A stretch of DNA of 25,667 bases from Planctomycetota bacterium. GTDB lineage: Bacteria; Planctomycetota; SBBH01; JACQRN01. Location: positions 1 through 25,667 of the forward strand of contig JACQRN010000288.1 in NCBI GenBank assembly GCA_016206515.1. The letters are read 5' to 3'. Shown piece after piece: positions 16,668-24,424 of the stretch (within the stretch, counting starts at the first letter, position 1; every line of letters starts with the position of its first letter). Below the pieces are notes generated by a model, which was not told the DNA's origin, made no database searches, and saw nothing but the letters and a program-made list of their open reading frames with translations. A program made the position numbers and the translations under genes.

Positions 16668-17632
16668 GGCGTCCCGCTGCTCCCGCCGGCCGGTCCCTTT
16701 CCCGCCGGTCGCGAAGGCGGAAAGGCGAGAGACGCGACGACCGACAGCCCCAGCAGCCCGCCGACGACACCGAGGGAGACCGCGATCGGGACATCGAACA
16801 GCCACCCGCTGCAGACCATCTTGACCCCGACGAACGCCAGGACCAGTCCCAGGCCGTACTTCAGCAGGTGGAACTTGTGGATGACGCTCGCCAGCAGGAA
16901 ATAGAGCGTGCGCAGCCCCAGGACCGCGCAGATATTCGAGGAGTAGACGATGAACGGGTCGCGGGTCACGCCGAGGACCGCGGGGATCGAGTCGATCGCG
17001 AACACGACGTCGGTCCCCTCGACGACGGCGAGCACCGCGAGCATCGGCGTCGCCAGGCGTCGGCCGCCCTCCCGAATGAAGAAGTGCGCGCCGTGGTAAG
17101 CGTCCGTCATCGGCACGAACCGCCGGAACAGGCGCAGGATCGGGTTCCGCCCCGGGTCCATCTTCGACTCCCCCTGGGACAGGATCTTGATCGCCGTGAG
17201 GATCAGGAAGCCGCCGAAGACGTAGATCAGCCAGTGGAACTGGTGGAGGAGCGCCGTGCCGGCCAGGATGAAGACGGCACGCATCACGAGCGCCCCGAGG
17301 ATCCCCCAGAACAGGACCCGGTGCTGGAACTGGGCCGGGACCGAGAAGTATCCGAAGATCACCACGAACACGAACAGGTTGTCGACGCTCAACGCCTCCT
17401 CGATGAGGTACCCGGTGAGGAACTCGAGCCCCGCCTGCTTCCCGAACCGGATGTAGAGGAAGAGGTTGAACCCCAGCGCCAGCCCGATCCAGAAGCACGA
17501 CCACCCGAACGCCTCGCGCGCGCCGATCGCGTGGGTCCGGCGGTTGATGACCCCCAGGTCGAGCGCCAGCAGGGCGAGAACCCCGACCGTGAACCCGATC
17601 CAGAGCGCGGGCGTGCCGATCAATGCGTCCAC
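16664..17632 (-). CDS. TerC/Alx family integral membrane protein
   Basis: 322 residues with eight or nine hydrophobic segments. Both acidic transport motifs are present: EEALSVDNLFVFVVIF near residue 77 and EGTDVVFAIDSIPAVLG in the second half, followed by VYSSNICAVLGLRTLYFLL. This is the TerC/Alx family, whose better-known members export manganese or assist metal loading of exported proteins; the older tellurite label is not evidence of tellurite resistance here. It is the family's usual length. TATACT on the minus strand at 17649-17644, 11 nt before the ATG, may be a -10 box for a nearly leaderless transcript. The gene is translationally coupled to the GH15 gene. I see no yybP-ykoY-type riboswitch in the 37 nt upstream, which is too short for one. 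Confidence 0.92.
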   Translation of the reverse strand: MDALIGTPALWIGFTVGVLALLALDLGVINRRTHAIGAREAFGWSCFWIGLALGFNLFLYIRFGKQAGLEFLTGYLIEEALSVDNLFVFVVIFGYFSVPAQFQHRVLFWGILGALVMRAVFILAGTALLHQFHWLIYVFGGFLILTAIKILSQGESKMDPGRNPILRLFRRFVPMTDAYHGAHFFIREGGRRLATPMLAVLAVVEGTDVVFAIDSIPAVLGVTRDPFIVYSSNICAVLGLRTLYFLLASVIHKFHLLKYGLGLVLAFVGVKMVCSGWLFDVPIAVSLGVVGGLLGLSVVASLAFPPSRPAGKGPAGGSSGTP

Positions 17633-17643
17633 GGGCCGCGGGG

Positions 17644-17649
17644 AGTATA
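17644..17649 (-). promoter_or_regulatory. Candidate -10 box (TATACT) for the TerC-GH15 pair
   Basis: TATACT on the minus strand matches the consensus at five of six positions and lies 11 nt from the TerC ATG. The -35 position (around 17667-17672) is poor. A GC-rich 8-bp hairpin at 17659-17681 overlaps the stop of the upstream gene. Confidence 0.3.
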
Positions 17650-17669
17650 GGGGGAGCCGGCGCGCGCGA

Positions 17670-18530
17670 CTATCGCGCGCCGCGCTCGAACGGGCCCTGG
17701 CGGAAGCGATCCACCATCCCGTCCAGCGCCGCGAAGTCGGACGCGCCGACCTCTTCCCCCTCGACCCTGCGTCGCAGGATGTCCAATCCCGACACCACCG
17801 TATCGGCCCCCTGTCCCTGCCACCGCTGCAGGTCGTGCAGTAGCGGGGCGGTCAGCAAGCCGGCGGCCGGGACCGCGAGCGACGCGAACTCCGTCACCGA
17901 GGCGTTGAGATCCGAGAGTTTGCGCTCGAAGGACTGTTCGCCCCTCGCGTGGGCGGCTTGCAACGCGCCGCGCGTGACCGACAGGAGCCGTCCGATCCGC
18001 CCGCGGGTCTCCTCCTGCATGAACTGCTCCACATCGTCCGCAAGGTTGAGGGAACTCTCCAGCTGCGTCAGGAGGTCGGATGCATCGGTCAGCATGTCCG
18101 GGTCGATCCGCTCCCCTTCCGGCAGCGCGTCGTTGGCCCGGCGGACGTCCTCCATTTGGCGGGCGTACGTCCAGGTGCCCACCAGCCGTTCCTCCCCGTC
18201 GCGGCGCAGGTGGAACTTCAAGATCGCCCCGCCGTCGCTTTCCCTCCAGTCCAACCCGTCCGGCACCGGCGCGATTTCGCTCATCGAATCGACGTAGCGA
18301 CGGTTCTCCCAGGTACAGGGCGTCCCGTCGCAGATGATGTAGGCGCCCCAGTAGTACCCCGCCCTGCTCCAGTGCAGGTCGATGAACCCGCGGTGGACGC
18401 CCGCGACGTCCCGGTAGGTGACATGCCAGAGTCCGGCGAGACCGGAATCCCCTTCGGGAGCCGGTTCCTGGCCGTAGGCCGCCGGAAGCCCCACGCTCAC
18501 GGCTACCGCCACCATCAGGATCACACGCAT
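17670..18530 (-). CDS. Exported protein of unknown function
   Basis: About 286 residues from the ATG at 18530, which has AAGGGG 6 nt upstream. An ATG at 18545 is in frame but lacks a ribosome-binding site. Signal peptide: VILMVAVAVSVGLPAAYG. Residues 25-120 look like a small beta-barrel or sandwich rich in aromatic residues (GLWHVTYRDVAGVHRGFIDL, then RAGYYWGAYIICDGTPC with two Cys that could form a disulfide). The C-terminal half is helical (LESSLNLADDVEQFMQEE). I do not recognise the family. The stop codon sits in a perfect 8-bp GC hairpin (17659-17681), and the TerC gene follows 37 nt later on the same strand. Confidence 0.75.
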   Translation of the reverse strand: MRVILMVAVAVSVGLPAAYGQEPAPEGDSGLAGLWHVTYRDVAGVHRGFIDLHWSRAGYYWGAYIICDGTPCTWENRRYVDSMSEIAPVPDGLDWRESDGGAILKFHLRRDGEERLVGTWTYARQMEDVRRANDALPEGERIDPDMLTDASDLLTQLESSLNLADDVEQFMQEETRGRIGRLLSVTRGALQAAHARGEQSFERKLSDLNASVTEFASLAVPAAGLLTAPLLHDLQRWQGQGADTVVSGLDILRRRVEGEEVGASDFAALDGMVDRFRQGPFERGAR

Positions 18531-18618
18531 GCGCCACCCCTTCATCGACTAGGCCGCATTCTGACGGACGGGTTGTTCCCGGTCTACCGCGATCGTCGCC
18601 GGCTCACGGGGAAGCGGT

Positions 18619-19290
18619 TTACGCGGCCAGCAGCGCGAAGTCCTTCCTTACCTGCCAGGCGGTCGCGAAGGATCCGTACGTGCGCCGGGCGAGTTTCGCG
18701 GGCGTGAGCGTCGGATCTGCCTCCAGTTCCGCCCACATGTCGGCGCGGTAGGAGGGGCCCATCTGGGCGCGCTGCCGGTACGTCCGGTGGCGCTTGGCCA
18801 GCGCCGCCGGCGTCAGCACATCGCCCTTCCGGTCGCGCAGGATGTCGGCAGGCACGCGCAGGCAGGTCCCCTCGAAGCGGCGATCCTCGCCGTGGCGCGC
18901 CAGATGGAACTCCGTCCCCGCCCTCAGGAGGTCGACCCGGCCCTCCTTGTGGAGCAGGGCGATCCGCGAGAACCGCCGGTCCTGATGAAGCCACGCCGCG
19001 ATCGCGGCCCAGAACGCGAGGACTCTTCCGGAGGAACCCACCCCGAGCGCGCGCGTCAACCTGTCCGCGTTGATCCATGGATGGTGGGCTTCGATCCATG
19101 TCACGAGGATCGAGAGGACCCGCAGGTCGTCCCGTTCCATCCCCTCGGTGGACGCGGCGATGAGCGTGTCCTCGATGTTCGCGTGGGGGGTGGCCTTGGT
19201 GGCGAATCTCATGCCGATGCCGCTCATCGCGCGCGTGAGGTCGTCCCCACGCAGGAAGTCCTCCGGGGCGTGCGCTCGTCTAAACGGCAT
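18619..19290 (-). CDS. Uncharacterised protein with a C-terminal HTH-like segment
   Basis: 223 residues from the ATG at 19290. The frame stays open to 19836, but that extension is Arg-rich and runs opposite to the antitoxin gene, so it is rejected. The start shares its CATG with the divergent small ORF. Visible features: IEDTLIAASTEGMERDDLRV near the N-terminus, LHQDRRFSRIALLHKEGRVD in the middle (a winged-helix-like beta hairpin region), and LTPAKLARRTYGSFATAWQV near the end, which has the look of a DNA-binding helix pair. I cannot assign a family. Its neighbourhood (small divergent ORF, antitoxin, broken toxin) suggests a mobile or addiction-type accessory locus, which is inference only. 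Confidence 0.7.
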   Translation of the reverse strand: MPFRRAHAPEDFLRGDDLTRAMSGIGMRFATKATPHANIEDTLIAASTEGMERDDLRVLSILVTWIEAHHPWINADRLTRALGVGSSGRVLAFWAAIAAWLHQDRRFSRIALLHKEGRVDLLRAGTEFHLARHGEDRRFEGTCLRVPADILRDRKGDVLTPAALAKRHRTYRQRAQMGPSYRADMWAELEADPTLTPAKLARRTYGSFATAWQVRKDFALLAA

Positions 19291-19471
19291 GGCCAAGCCT
19301 TCGGCGAAGATCGTCGAACGTCGCCTGGACGTGTGCCGGCCATTCACGGGGAAGCGCCTGCGCGGGTACCTGGATCGGGGCGTGTCGGCGGAGGAGATCA
19401 TCGTGACGATCAGACAGGCCGCACGCACAGCTCGGGATGCGGAACTGGCCGGCGTCTTCGGGCGGGGGTAG
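19289..19471 (+). CDS. Small ORF, 60 residues, unknown
   Basis: It starts at the ATG formed by the shared CATG tetranucleotide at 19288-19291 and ends 11 nt before the antitoxin ATG. The product (MAKPSAKIVERRLDVCRPFT at its start, then RGVSAEEIIVTIRQAARTAR) has a balanced composition and predicted helices, unlike the Arg-rich shadow frames. It has no good Shine-Dalgarno and no recognisable domain. It may be a real small gene at the head of the antitoxin operon, or the leftover of a larger one. Confidence 0.35.
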   Translation: MAKPSAKIVERRLDVCRPFTGKRLRGYLDRGVSAEEIIVTIRQAARTARDAELAGVFGRG

Positions 19472-19482
19472 ACTGGGTCGGA

Positions 19483-19704
19483 ATGAGGGTCGTAACCGGC
19501 AAGGTCCAGGGCGGCAAGGTCGTCGTCGAGGGAGAGCCTCTCGAAGAGGGCGCCACCGTGACGGTCGTCGCCTCCGACCACGATGAGACGTTCGATCTGG
19601 TCGAGGCGGACGAGCGGGCGCTCCTGGAATCCATCGGGCAGGCGGATCGTGGAGAGACGGTCACACCCGAGGACCTCTTCCGGCAGCTTTCGAAGCGCAC
19701 GTAG
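19483..19704 (+). CDS. Antitoxin of a RelE/ParE-type toxin-antitoxin pair
   Basis: 73 residues from the ATG at 19483. It opens with a short beta segment (MRVVTGKVQGGKVVVEGEPL, then GATVTVVA), as in small antitoxins with an AbrB-like N-terminus. An acidic toxin-wrapping helix follows: FDLVEADERALLESIGQADR, then GETVTPEDLFRQL. This layout is common in antitoxins paired with ParE/RelE-like toxins. The remains of such a toxin follow 11 nt downstream, which supports the call. The antitoxin frame itself is intact. Confidence 0.8.
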   Translation: MRVVTGKVQGGKVVVEGEPLEEGATVTVVASDHDETFDLVEADERALLESIGQADRGETVTPEDLFRQLSKRT

Positions 19705-19715
19705 GGGATCCGCGG

Positions 19716-19866
19716 GTGCCGCGCGTCGAGATCCACGCCGTGCCGCCGGCGAGGTCATGGCGGCCGGATCCGCTACCACCTGTACTACCGGGTGCGGTCG
19801 GACGGCGCGGTCATAGATGTGCTGGCGTTCTGGCATTCCAGCAGAGGCGTCGGACCGGGGTTATAG
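19716..19866 (+). pseudogene. Remnant of a ParE/RelE-type toxin
   Basis: A GTG at 19716 opens a toxin-like N-terminus (PRVEIHAVPP). The typical C-terminal strands of this toxin family, RIRYHLYYRVRSDGAVIDV then LAFWHSSRG, appear in a different frame and end at the TAG 19864-19866. The 151-nt remnant is far shorter than the roughly 270-300 nt of a full gene and is not a multiple of three. An internal deletion removed most of the catalytic core and broke the frame, leaving the antitoxin without a partner here. Confidence 0.7.
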
Positions 19867-19870
19867 CCGG

Positions 19871-19887
19871 GCCTTCCCTCGGAAGGC
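19871..19887. terminator. Candidate hairpin after the toxin remnant
   Basis: GCCTTCC (19871-19877) pairs perfectly with GGAAGGC (19881-19887) around a 3-nt loop, 4 nt after the toxin stop. There is no T-run, so it is a weak intrinsic terminator at best. It lies between convergent genes; the remaining bases to 20007 hold nothing else I can name. Confidence 0.35.
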
Positions 19888-20007
19888 AGGAGGGTCTCCG
19901 CACAATGGTCGTTACCCCTTGGATCACGAACAATTTCGGGGGGCAGGTCACCCGGTCGCCCGGCCAGAGTATGGCCACCTTGTCTGCTACATGACTCGCC
20001 ATGAGAT

Positions 20008-20961
20008 TCACCTGCCTTGGGCATCCTTGAACCGCAGCAGGATCAGCGAGGAGACTGAATGCTCCTCGTACAGCTCGTCGTCGAGCACCGCGATGGCACA
20101 GCGGTTATCCCTCGCGGGATCGATGACCGCGTCGTCGTCCGGGTGGCCGGTGTTGAACCTGCGTCCCATCTCGAGCGTCCACCCGTTTCCGTCATAAACG
20201 CCCTTCCCGCGCACGTCGGCCATGCTGCCGTCGGGTTCCTGCTGGACGAAGGAATCCACGACGTCCCCCTCATATGCGGCCGGTGGATCCTTCACCCGGT
20301 AAGGGGATCTGCCCGCGTCCTGGGCTCGCAGGATGTACACCGTACGGCCGCCGTGGATGTCGTGCCGGGCAGCCTTGGGATGGTCGATGGGAGTCTGGCT
20401 GATGACGTGGTACTTGTCGTCGACCCATCCGATCGGGTTGCCACGACCCGCCTTCCAGTGCCACACGTCGGACTGGTACGCATGCGTCACCGTCAGCATG
20501 CTGATGGAGAAGTCTTCGGTCATGGGAAACTGGATGGCGAACTGGTCGTCAGGCCTGCTGGGCCGGTCGTAGGCCTGCTTCTGGTTGCTCCAAATGTATG
20601 GGTCGCGCATGTCGCTGCGGGTCGCGTCGGGCCATTGGGCGAGAATGAAGAATGAGTCGTTCGTATGCACGGTGCGCAACACGACCGGTTTGGGGTGGTC
20701 GCCGCCCATGGCTTCGCGGACATCAACCGTCAGCGGTGGTGCCATGGACCACATCTCGTCGATGTGCCCATCGAGGACGGGCGCGGTGGCAACCTTGACG
20801 GACTCCAGGATCATCGGGCTGGGATCGCCCGTCCAGCCGGAGCCATCACGGGGTCCTGGTCCGCGCTGCGCCGTGCATCCGGCAAGGTATGCAAGACAAC
20901 AGAGTCCCGCCAGAAGCGAAAGGCCCCGCGGGTTTGACGAATTGTTTCTCAACCGGTTCAT
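20008..20961 (-). CDS. Lipoprotein with an ethylbenzene-dehydrogenase-related heme-binding domain
   Basis: 317 residues. The start is secure: AGGAGG lies 9 nt before the ATG at 20961. Residues 14-29 form a lipoprotein signal peptide ending in the lipobox LAGC (Cys29). The mature part begins with KVATAPVLDGHIDEMWSMAP, the characteristic opening of the EB_dh / DOMON-like type 9 heme b-binding domain, followed by VLRTVHTNDSFFILAQWPD, also typical of it. A later segment, GNGWTLEMGRRFNTG, corresponds to the W-x-hE-hxR strand near the end of the domain. Such domains serve as gamma subunits of DMSO-reductase-type dehydrogenases or stand next to multiheme cytochromes. No such partner is visible here, so it looks like an isolated electron-transfer lipoprotein. 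Its base composition seems less GC-biased than the operons upstream, which may point to transfer. Confidence 0.85.
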   Translation of the reverse strand: MNRLRNNSSNPRGLSLLAGLCCLAYLAGCTAQRGPGPRDGSGWTGDPSPMILESVKVATAPVLDGHIDEMWSMAPPLTVDVREAMGGDHPKPVVLRTVHTNDSFFILAQWPDATRSDMRDPYIWSNQKQAYDRPSRPDDQFAIQFPMTEDFSISMLTVTHAYQSDVWHWKAGRGNPIGWVDDKYHVISQTPIDHPKAARHDIHGGRTVYILRAQDAGRSPYRVKDPPAAYEGDVVDSFVQQEPDGSMADVRGKGVYDGNGWTLEMGRRFNTGHPDDDAVIDPARDNRCAIAVLDDELYEEHSVSSLILLRFKDAQGR

Positions 20962-21176
20962 GATTGCGATCCTCCTTTCAACTCGGGTTCATGGCCGATC
21001 GCTACGACGCGATCAGGAAAGAACGGCGGCACAAGAGCCATGTCGCCATGGTAAGCGGGGGTGCTGGCGTTCCCACAAGAATCTGCAACGCGGGGGATTG
21101 TGTGCCCCCGTCTCGAACCATAGATCAGGGCTTGTGGAGGAGGACATCACGCGCCTACGCTGACGAAGAGGGGTCC
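20962..21176. other. Divergent intergenic region with a GC hairpin
   Basis: 215 nt between the lipoprotein and HTH-protein start codons. It holds the lipoprotein ribosome-binding site (20971-20976) and a perfect 6-bp hairpin (CGGGGG 21091-21096 with CCCCCG 21105-21110, 8-nt loop). The frame is open across it but the composition does not look coding. I could not identify convincing promoters. Confidence 0.4.
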
Positions 21177-21683
21177 ATGGCAGTACCCGGCTTCAAACAA
21201 CTGGACTTCGAGGAGACGAGCGAAAAGCCGCTCTACTTCAGCATCCGCGACGAATTCCTCCTCGTCTACCGGGGTCGGCGTCGCGTGATGGTGGGCGGCA
21301 AGGAGCCGGCCGGCACGAGCAGCGGCAACCGGCCGGTGACCGCCCGGGAGTGGAGAAGGATCCGGAGCCGCCTTGAGAAGGAGGCGGCCTGGGAGCGTGC
21401 CGAGCGGTACAGCCGCATGATGGCCGAGGGGCATCACCACAGCATCCGGTCCCTGGCGCGCGCCCTGGGGGAGGACCATCCCCGCGTCACCCGGGTGTTG
21501 AGCCTCCTGGGTCTGCCGGCGGAGGTTGTCGCCGCCCTCCGCGAGCGGTCCGGCGACCACCGTGTCCGGGCCTACTTCACGGAGAAACGTCTGCGGGCCT
21601 TTACACGGGAGGGGGCGAGCGTCAAGGAGGCGCTTCGCAGGATCGCTGAGGTTGGCTGCGAGGCGGGAGGGTGGACGCATTAA
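21177..21683 (+). CDS. ParB/KorB-type HTH protein
   Basis: 168 residues from the ATG at 21177, with GAGGGG just upstream. An in-frame extension to 20964 has no coding character. The N-terminal segment PLYFSIRDEFLLVYRGRRRV is a beta-hairpin-like region that recurs in the partial gene at the window's 3' end. Residues 89-120 (HSIRSLARALGEDHPRVTRV then LSLLGLPAEVVAAL) match the HTH of ParB/KorB/Spo0J-like proteins, which bind DNA and are common on plasmids, phages and islands. Unlike true ParB there is no CTPase/ParB box domain. It could be the local repressor of the ATPase operon, whose palindromic control region starts 7 nt after its stop; that is inference from position. Confidence 0.8.
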   Translation: MAVPGFKQLDFEETSEKPLYFSIRDEFLLVYRGRRRVMVGGKEPAGTSSGNRPVTAREWRRIRSRLEKEAAWERAERYSRMMAEGHHHSIRSLARALGEDHPRVTRVLSLLGLPAEVVAALRERSGDHRVRAYFTEKRLRAFTREGASVKEALRRIAEVGCEAGGWTH

Positions 21684-21690
21684 AATTAGA

Positions 21691-21733
21691 CATTGCAATG
21701 AATTCATTTTAGTTGTATTTATACATTGTAATG
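21691..21733 (+). promoter_or_regulatory. AT-rich control region with two CATTGYAATG palindromes
   Basis: In otherwise GC-rich DNA, about 65 bases from 21680 are strongly AT-rich. CATTGCAATG (21691-21700, a perfect palindrome) and CATTGTAATG (21724-21733, one central change) are spaced 33 bp apart, about three helical turns. The second overlaps the ATPase ATG. TTGCAA (21693-21698) with TATTTA (21716-21721) at 17-bp spacing could be the promoter, which would put the transcript start at or within a few bases of the ATG and give a leaderless message. The layout suggests a repressor site covering both promoter and start. Confidence 0.55.
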
Positions 21734-23074
21734 ATCAATGAAGTCATTGGCGATTTCAACCCATGGTGGACGAATCCTAACGCCTACCCCCCGGCGCGGC
21801 CGAACCGTCGGGATCTGTTCGAAGATCTTTACGCCCACCTCGCGCGGGCCGACGAGCACCGGGCCATCGTCCTCATGGGGCCCCGGCAGGTCGGCAAGAC
21901 GACGCTCCTCCACCAACTGGGTGATTCCCTCCTGCGGGGGGGGGTGCCTCGCGGCAACTTGACGTACTTCGACTTCTCCGATGACCGGATCACCGAGGCG
22001 GTCTCCCCGCGAGGGATTGTCGACACCGTTTCCTCCTCGCTGGACAAGGACAAGCCGAGGTTCTTCCTGTTCGATGAGATTTCCCGAGCCCAACGTTGGG
22101 ACGCCTGGCTCAAGCAGGCGGTGGCGACGCCCGGACACCGCTACCTCGTCACGGATTCGGCGGCCAGCCTCCTGCGCGAGGGCTCGACCGAGTCGGGCCC
22201 GGGGCGCTGGGACGAGTTCCACATCGAGGGGCTCTCGTTCGCGGAGTTTCTGCGCCTGCAGGCCGCGCCTGACGAGGGTTTGGAAGAGGTGCTGGGGAAG
22301 ATTCCGAACGCCCTGGTCCGATACCTGATGGGGGGTGGTTTCCCCGAGCACATCGGCAACGATTCGCCGTCCGAGGTCCGCCGGCGCCTGCGCAGCGATA
22401 TCGCCGACCGCGCGATCCTGCGGGATCTGGCGCGGCGGAAGGTCCGGGATCTCGGCCGCATCAAGGACCTCTTCGTCTACCTCGTGCAGGACTCCGGCGC
22501 GATCCTGGATGTGCGCGCGCGCGCCGAGGCGCTCCAGGTCGGCGGCGAGGGGGCCGATCCGCGTTCGGTCCTCGCCTGGGTGCGCATCCTGGAGGAAACG
22601 CGGCTCCTCATGCCTCTGGAGCAGCGCACAGGCAGTCCGGCCGGACGCCTCAAGCGGCGCGCCAAACCGCGCGTCTACGCCGCTGACCACAGTCTCGTCT
22701 GGGCTTTCGTTGCATCCGCGGATCCTCTGACCGATCCTCGTGACAAGGGGCGGATCTACGAGGCGGTCGTGTTCCGGCACCTGCGCGACGTCGCCCGCGC
22801 GCGGGAGGGGACTCTCTCCTACTTCCGCCAGGACGACGACCAGGAGGTCGACTTCATCCTGGAGGCGCTCTCCGCGCGCGTGGCCATCGAGGTCACGTCG
22901 AGCCGAGAGCCCGAGGAGCGCAAGAAGGTTCGCCTACGGGAGGCGGGGAAAGCCGTCAAGGCAGACCGCCTTGTCCTCATCCACGACGGCTTCACGAACA
23001 AGGAGGAGAAGGGGATCCTGCTCATCCCTCTTCGCGACTTCCTTTTGGACCCCGCGAGGGTCATGGGCGCATGA
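21731..23074 (+). CDS. AAA_14-DUF4143 family ATPase
   Basis: 447 residues from the ATG at 21731. MINEVIGDFNPWW is the usual opening of the family, and a TTG at 21713 is less likely. Walker A GPRQVGKTT is at residues 50-58 and Walker B is FFLFDEISRAQRW. A sensor-type segment LVTDSAASLLREGS follows, then FHIEGLSFAEFLRL, which links to the DUF4143 C-terminal domain. Near the end, EVDFIL and VAIEVTSS resemble the core of a PD-(D/E)xK nuclease fold, but the usual Lys is replaced by Thr/Ser, so nuclease activity is doubtful. Many members are found singly in mobile regions and their role is poorly defined; toxin-like and defence functions have been proposed for the group. The last bases overlap the next gene as ATGA, so the two products are probably made together. 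Confidence 0.92.
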   Translation: MINEVIGDFNPWWTNPNAYPPARPNRRDLFEDLYAHLARADEHRAIVLMGPRQVGKTTLLHQLGDSLLRGGVPRGNLTYFDFSDDRITEAVSPRGIVDTVSSSLDKDKPRFFLFDEISRAQRWDAWLKQAVATPGHRYLVTDSAASLLREGSTESGPGRWDEFHIEGLSFAEFLRLQAAPDEGLEEVLGKIPNALVRYLMGGGFPEHIGNDSPSEVRRRLRSDIADRAILRDLARRKVRDLGRIKDLFVYLVQDSGAILDVRARAEALQVGGEGADPRSVLAWVRILEETRLLMPLEQRTGSPAGRLKRRAKPRVYAADHSLVWAFVASADPLTDPRDKGRIYEAVVFRHLRDVARAREGTLSYFRQDDDQEVDFILEALSARVAIEVTSSREPEERKKVRLREAGKAVKADRLVLIHDGFTNKEEKGILLIPLRDFLLDPARVMGA

Positions 23075-24261
23075 GCACACCCAAGCCGCCTCTCGGGAAG
23101 CGCGAGAGTCTGAAACTGGAGTTCAAGGGGAGGGACGCGCTCAAGGATCTGTCTCGGATCGCGCGCGAGGTCGTCGCGATGTTGAACGCGGAGGGGGGCG
23201 AAGTGTGGGTTGGGCTGGCGGAGGGGGCCGGCGCAGCGGTCCGTGTGGAACCGATAGACGATCCGGACATGGAGGCTCGCCGCCTGCGCGATCATCTGAT
23301 CGACACGATCGAGCCCTCCCCCCGCGACGGGGAGGCGGACGTCGAGTCCGTCCCCGCGGAGGGAGGAGCGGTTCTGCGTGTTAGGGTCCAGTCGAAGGGC
23401 GCGCATCGACCCTATGCGCAGATGCGGAAAGGGGAAGGGCGGGTGTTCCTGGCCAGGGTGGACGAACGTGTCGTTGCGATGGGCCGGAAGGAACTGGAGG
23501 AAGCGTTCCGGGCGGGGCACTCGTCCCGCGGGCAGGATGATCCGATCGCCCATGCTCGTCAAGAGGTGTTGGATGCGCGAGAGAAGGCTCGCAAGGCGAG
23601 CCAGGGGCATCTCTGGCTTCTGATCAAGCCGGTCGGAGGATCAGAGGTCGAGATCCAATCTCCTGAACTCCGCGAACTCCTGCGCGATCCCGCGGCAACC
23701 GGCAATCGTGTCCACGGCTGGAACTTCGCCGGCGGGTATGAGGAACCGAAGCGAAGCAGAGGCATGATTACGCATGGATATCCCTCCGGACCTTGTGTCG
23801 AGGTTCATCGGTCGGGTGAACTCGGGTTCCATATCCCCTTGCCTGTGCTGAAGCATCAGCAGGGGGGCGCCCGGGAGATCTGGCCCTTGTGTCTCATGGA
23901 GTACACCACGTCGATCTTTCGACTGGCGTCTGTCGTGCATCGGGGTGAAGCGCTCTTGCGGCGGGAGGCGCACACGTTCCTGGTGGACTTGGTCTTGTTC
24001 AACGTCAAGGGCTGGGTGTTGCGGCCGTATTCCCCGAACACGTTTGGCTTCACATATTCGGTGCAGAAGCCGCAACCTTTTCCGGACGACGAATTCGCCC
24101 TTGAACAGCTTCTGGCGTTCCCTCATCAGGAGATGACGCAGGAGCCGGACCGTTGCGCCTTTCGTCTGCTTGTCCGTATCTACGAGGCGTTCGGGCACGA
24201 TGAAGACAAGATTCCCAAGGAGTTCGATCGGAAAACCGGGAGGCTGGTTCTGGCCTCCTGA
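23071..24261 (+). CDS. AlbA_2 (Schlafen-like) domain protein
   Basis: 396 residues starting in the ATGA overlap with the ATPase gene. Residues about 12-55 (KRESLKLEFKGRDALKDLSR, then IAREVVAMLNAEGGEVWVGL) are the AlbA_2/divergent AAA-4 signature: an LEFK core, a helix, and the N-x-x-GG-x-h-x-h-G strand. That domain is related to the Schlafen core and occurs in nucleic-acid-binding and defence proteins. Residues about 150 to 396 are an unrecognised C-terminal domain with conserved-looking aromatic motifs (WNFAGGYEEPKRSRG, LREL near 215). The tight coupling to an AAA ATPase makes a two-component system likely, which is inference. Base composition drifts toward lower GC in the second half. The following 163 nt (24262-24424) hold a 6-bp hairpin at 24316-24335 and no gene. 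Confidence 0.82.
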   Translation: MSTPKPPLGKRESLKLEFKGRDALKDLSRIAREVVAMLNAEGGEVWVGLAEGAGAAVRVEPIDDPDMEARRLRDHLIDTIEPSPRDGEADVESVPAEGGAVLRVRVQSKGAHRPYAQMRKGEGRVFLARVDERVVAMGRKELEEAFRAGHSSRGQDDPIAHARQEVLDAREKARKASQGHLWLLIKPVGGSEVEIQSPELRELLRDPAATGNRVHGWNFAGGYEEPKRSRGMITHGYPSGPCVEVHRSGELGFHIPLPVLKHQQGGAREIWPLCLMEYTTSIFRLASVVHRGEALLRREAHTFLVDLVLFNVKGWVLRPYSPNTFGFTYSVQKPQPFPDDEFALEQLLAFPHQEMTQEPDRCAFRLLVRIYEAFGHDEDKIPKEFDRKTGRLVLAS

Positions 24262-24424
24262 TCGGGGTAGGCTGCCGTCGTGAGCGGTGGATCGAAACAC
24301 GATTCCTCCAGAGGGCGTGCCACGGTCGCGGCACGATGTCCGTGAAGCTCAACGGCCCCGGCAGGCCTTAATGAGTTTGGGGGTCTTCGGTTGTGCTGTT
24401 CCGCAAGATTGAAGAGGGGGCACC

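Noticed and set aside
14940..16904. 654-residue plus-strand ORF opposite the GH15 gene
   Set aside because: Antisense shadow; the GH15 catalytic motifs are unambiguous on the minus strand.
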